Source: Nostoc sp. 'Peltigera membranacea cyanobiont' N6
Lineage (GTDB): Bacteria; Cyanobacteriota; Cyanobacteriia; Cyanobacteriales; Nostocaceae
Direction of reading: 5' to 3'
Length of the DNA stretch: 64,000 nt
Assembly: GCF_002949735.1 (NCBI RefSeq)
Contig: NZ_CP026681.1
Location: forward strand, 6,262,501 to 6,326,500
Shown: in pieces, positions 61,688 through 64,000 of the stretch
Layout: every line of letters begins with the position of its first letter
Numbering within the stretch: position 1 is the stretch's first letter
Notes under the pieces: generated by a model
The model's input: only the letters and a program-made list of their open reading frames with translations
Told to the model about the DNA's origin: nothing
The model's database searches: none
Program-made: the position numbers and the translations under genes

Positions 61688-63121
61688 TTATTTCGTTAGC
61701 GACTTCTCCAAAATAGATTTTTGTTGCAACCAATCCTGACCGACTTGGATACTGACATCCGAGCCAAGATTGCCAGTACTTTCCACGCGCACTTCGCCAA
61801 ATCCCAAAGTGTTGCGAATTGATTCGGCACTGTCACCATCTCCTTGTTGGGCGACAATATGAGTCACATCTAAAGGTTCACCCCATGCCTTAGCTATATA
61901 AATGTTACGATATCCAGATTTTTCCAAGGCTCTAATTAATGGTTGAAGATTAGAGCGATCGCCACCTGTACTATCTTGAATTGCTACACGCAAAGAACGT
62001 GGATTGGTCGTCGTCTGCTGACTCTGTTCTGACTCTAAACCAAAGTGTTGAGCCATGAGTTTAGCAATACCATCTTTGTTAGGCAACCAATAGCTAGCAT
62101 CAAACTCACCTTTCTCGCTAAAGCGACCTGGCAGCATTAACATTTGCATATTAGAGCGATTAGTTCGCACCCCAAAACCCATTAGCGCCACTAACTCCTC
62201 AACCGTCAAATTTGTGTCGATGTGGTCTTTAACTACATCCAGAACTTTAGGTAATTGAGCAACAGTAGTTGGGTTTAGTGTTTGATCCATCAAAGCCCGA
62301 ATGACCATTTGCTGCCGTTGAATCCGACCAATATCACCAAGTTCGTCATGGCGAAACCGCAGTAATTGCAATGCCTGCTCGCCGGATAGATGCTGCTTAC
62401 CCGCCTTCAAATTGATGTACAAATGCTGAGAATCATCTTGATACTTCATATTTTTGGGGACATAAACTGTTACGCCACCCAAAGCATCAATTAGCTTGGC
62501 AACTCCCAAAACATTAATTCGGATATAGCGATCGATTCCCGCGCCACCTAAGAGATTACTGACGGTTCTGGCAGTCAAAGCTGGCCCGCCGTCAACATTG
62601 GCAGCATTAATTTTTTTCACTCCATACCCCTCTATTTGTGTGCGGGTATCTCTGGGGATGGAGAGCATAATTATTTTTTTCGTCTCTGGATCGAATTTAA
62701 GCAAGAGCATTACATCCGAAAGACCATCAAAGGAGTTTACCTGGGGCAGGTATCTGAGGTTTTTCGTGTCTTCAGGAGGGTTTTGGATATCCGGGGGAAG
62801 TACACTCATCCCCATAACTAAGAGATTCACCGGGCGAGTTAATTCTGAAAATCGCAGCACACCTCCAGAAATGCGATCGCCATCAAAGGCCGCCTCTTCC
62901 TGTGGACTTAGCTGGGCTTGCTGCAAAGGCGTACTGGTTAAAGACACCGCCAGAAGTGCCCCTGCTGTTGCTGACACCATTGCAATCCCACTCATCCCTA
63001 CCCAAAACCACAGCCAACGTCCAGATTTTGAACTCTGAGCAATTTTTTTATTGGACTTTGAGACTTTTCCCGACTGGTTTTCTTCCGCCGAACTTCTTTG
63101 AATGGTCACAGACTTCCTCAC
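61688..63121 (-). CDS. LytR-CpsA-Psr (LCP) family protein with C-terminal LytR_C domain
   Basis: Envelope enzyme that transfers glycopolymers from lipid carriers to peptidoglycan or similar acceptors. A cytoplasmic basic tail, one transmembrane helix (LWFWVGMSGIAMVSATAGAL, about 36-55), and the LCP domain (about 100-330) with conserved Asp/Arg motifs: SDVMLLLKFDPETKKIIMLS, IPRDTRTQI, KINAANVDGGPALTARTVSN, and LRFRHDELGDIGRIQRQQ. A LytR_C domain follows at about 375-465 (LRVAIQDSTGGDRSNLQPLI). The catalytic part lies outside the plasma membrane. 477 residues, normal. Single gene. Confidence 0.92.
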   Translation of the reverse strand: MRKSVTIQRSSAEENQSGKVSKSNKKIAQSSKSGRWLWFWVGMSGIAMVSATAGALLAVSLTSTPLQQAQLSPQEEAAFDGDRISGGVLRFSELTRPVNLLVMGMSVLPPDIQNPPEDTKNLRYLPQVNSFDGLSDVMLLLKFDPETKKIIMLSIPRDTRTQIEGYGVKKINAANVDGGPALTARTVSNLLGGAGIDRYIRINVLGVAKLIDALGGVTVYVPKNMKYQDDSQHLYINLKAGKQHLSGEQALQLLRFRHDELGDIGRIQRQQMVIRALMDQTLNPTTVAQLPKVLDVVKDHIDTNLTVEELVALMGFGVRTNRSNMQMLMLPGRFSEKGEFDASYWLPNKDGIAKLMAQHFGLESEQSQQTTTNPRSLRVAIQDSTGGDRSNLQPLIRALEKSGYRNIYIAKAWGEPLDVTHIVAQQGDGDSAESIRNTLGFGEVRVESTGNLGSDVSIQVGQDWLQQKSILEKSLTK

Positions 63122-63394
63122 ACTTACTCAATAATTAAATTCGGTAAATTTGCAGACCAAAAACATCCAGACAAATCAACCCATAATAGCTAACTCTTAA
63201 TTATCAGTGCTAACTTTTTAATGTAGTGTCAACCACAACACTTATAGCAGCATTTTTCCTTCTTTTGGGAGAATCTAGATATGTTTTACTGAAGTATGGC
63301 AATAATAAACTGGATTTGACTAGATATATAAATGAATCAACCGTAATTTTTTATTAAATAAGTAAAAACACTGATAAATTATCACTCTAAAAAA

Positions 63395-63853
63395 TTAAGA
63401 TAAATACTTGCCAAACACTCGTTCTGCTAAAGTACTAAACCCTGGTAAACGCCCAGATTTGCCCTGTGTCAGGCGCAAAATCAACCAGATACTCACTAAA
63501 AAGTAACCCGATGTGAGAAAGCTATTCAGGATAAATAGACGTAGCGGAAAAAAATCTGAAGTTGCTGCTCCGGTACTTAATAATAAATATCCCAACAGCC
63601 AAGTAAATGCCAAAGTAATAGACAGGCGACTAATAGCAAGTTGTTCCCGACTACCTTGGCCGCGATAAAGAGTCCACAAAGATGGAAAAAAGCCGATAAT
63701 CGGAATCAAATATAAAAGCAACTGGGTTTTGGGGATTGGGGATTGGAGATTGGGAGGAGACAAAGGAGAGACTTCTTCAAGAATTCTTCCTTGTCCCTGC
63801 TCCCCAGTCCCCAGTCCCAAGTCCCCAGTCGCCTTTGGTTCAAAATTCTCCAT
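63395..63853 (-). CDS. Small membrane protein with repeat-encoded linker
   Basis: I do not recognise a named function. Three to four hydrophobic helices (LLLYLIPIIGFFPSLWTLY; ISRLSITLAFTWLLGYLLLS; LFILNSFLTSGYFLVSIWLI) end in a short basic tail LTQGKSGRLPGFSTLAERVF. The first 45 residues form a Gly/Glu/Pro/Ser-rich soluble linker, GDLGLGTGEQGQGRILEEVS and following, encoded by intergenic-type heptamer repeats. The start is uncertain: ATG at 63853 is used; ATG at 63898 (MSLIHPSSLG) is an alternative and the frame is open to 63952. Upstream, divergent, is the start of another gene. Confidence 0.7.
   Translation of the reverse strand: MENFEPKATGDLGLGTGEQGQGRILEEVSPLSPPNLQSPIPKTQLLLYLIPIIGFFPSLWTLYRGQGSREQLAISRLSITLAFTWLLGYLLLSTGAATSDFFPLRLFILNSFLTSGYFLVSIWLILRLTQGKSGRLPGFSTLAERVFGKYLS
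63728..63834. repeat. GGGGATT / CCCCAGT heptamer repeats within the small membrane protein gene
   Basis: TTGGGGATTGGGGATTGGAG on the left and CCCCAGTCCCCAGTCCCAAG on the right, able to pair as a hairpin. They lie in frame inside the coding region. Confidence 0.85.
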
Positions 63854-63962
63854 GCGTTTTAGTCTAACTCCTAAACTAGAAGGATGAATAAGACTCATAT
63901 AGTTAGAGATAATAAACTGTAAAGAAAGATTTAACTTAGTTCTATCCCGCAATTAGCTGAAA

Positions 63963-64000
63963 ATGCAGACACGCAAGCTACTCGACTGGTGGCAAACATT
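63963..64000 (+). CDS. Start of a gene cut by the window edge
   Basis: An ATG at 63963 begins MQTRKLLDWWQT, then the window ends. The start resembles, from memory, cyanobacterial AI-2E/PerM-family membrane transporters, but twelve residues are too few for an assignment. It is divergent from the small membrane protein gene. Confidence 0.45.
   Translation, partial: MQTRKLLDWWQT

Overview
The window comes from a cyanobacterium, almost certainly a filamentous heterocyst-forming member of the Nostocales (Nostoc-like). Evidence: photosynthesis genes (psbQ, ndhM), a nitrate-assimilation cluster with the cyanobacterial regulators NtcB and CnaT and matching NtcA promoters, a small protein resembling a heterocyst-restricted regulator, many GCGATCGC (HIP1) octamers, heptanucleotide tandem repeats, palindromic REP-like hairpins and small terminal-inverted-repeat elements (MITEs).

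Layout. 0-8.7 kb: a one-module nonribosomal peptide synthetase (docking-C-A-PCP-TE), an SbmA/YddA-type ABC exporter, a coiled-coil/GUN4 protein and a small unknown protein, all on +; the NRPS partner should lie left of the window. 8.7-11.3 kb: ThiO-like FAD oxidase, psbQ and a small conserved protein. 11.4-16 kb: an alpha/beta hydrolase, then a caspase-like/NB-ARC protein and a TPR protein that look like one STAND protein split by a frame change, with eight near-identical 126-bp TPR units. 16.2-18.1 kb: a 21-bp tandem array and a catalase. 18.3-25.9 kb: a complete ebo cluster (eboF, E, C, B, A on -, eboD divergent on +), known in cyanobacteria and algae for export of metabolites such as scytonemin precursors. 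26-29.4 kb: YdcF-like protein, CtpB-type protease, GT2 glycosyltransferase. 29.8-32.3 kb: a tight three-gene operon (lipoprotein, small helical protein, class 3 lipase). 32.6-37 kb: an NB-ARC/WD40 STAND protein with 14 WD repeats followed by a LuxR-type response regulator. 37.5-39.1 kb: a heterocyst-type small regulator and ndhM.

39.6-46.1 kb: a phospho-signalling/proteolysis neighbourhood made of a PP2C phosphatase, a CHAT protease fused to an FHA domain, an unknown protein, and an FHA domain fused to a PrsW intramembrane protease. This is my leading candidate for an undescribed system: two unrelated proteases carry phosphothreonine-reading domains beside a phosphatase.

46.6-61.3 kb: DJ-1/PfpI protein, narM-like gene, PsiE-like membrane protein, then the nitrate cluster narB, nrtP, nirA (all -), a Rieske protein, a HEAT-repeat protein in the position of nirB, ntcB and cnaT (all +). 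Perfect GTA-N8-TAC boxes with a TAN3T -10 exactly 22 nt away precede nirA and ntcB. The nirA-nrtP-narB spacers carry two MITEs and a second 21-bp array related to the one at 16.2 kb. A decayed restriction-modification system (truncated methyltransferase, truncated nuclease, intact controller) sits between the HEAT gene and ntcB. 61.7-64 kb: an LCP-family protein, a small membrane protein, and the first codons of a + strand gene. I saw no tRNA, rRNA, CRISPR array or full-length insertion sequence.
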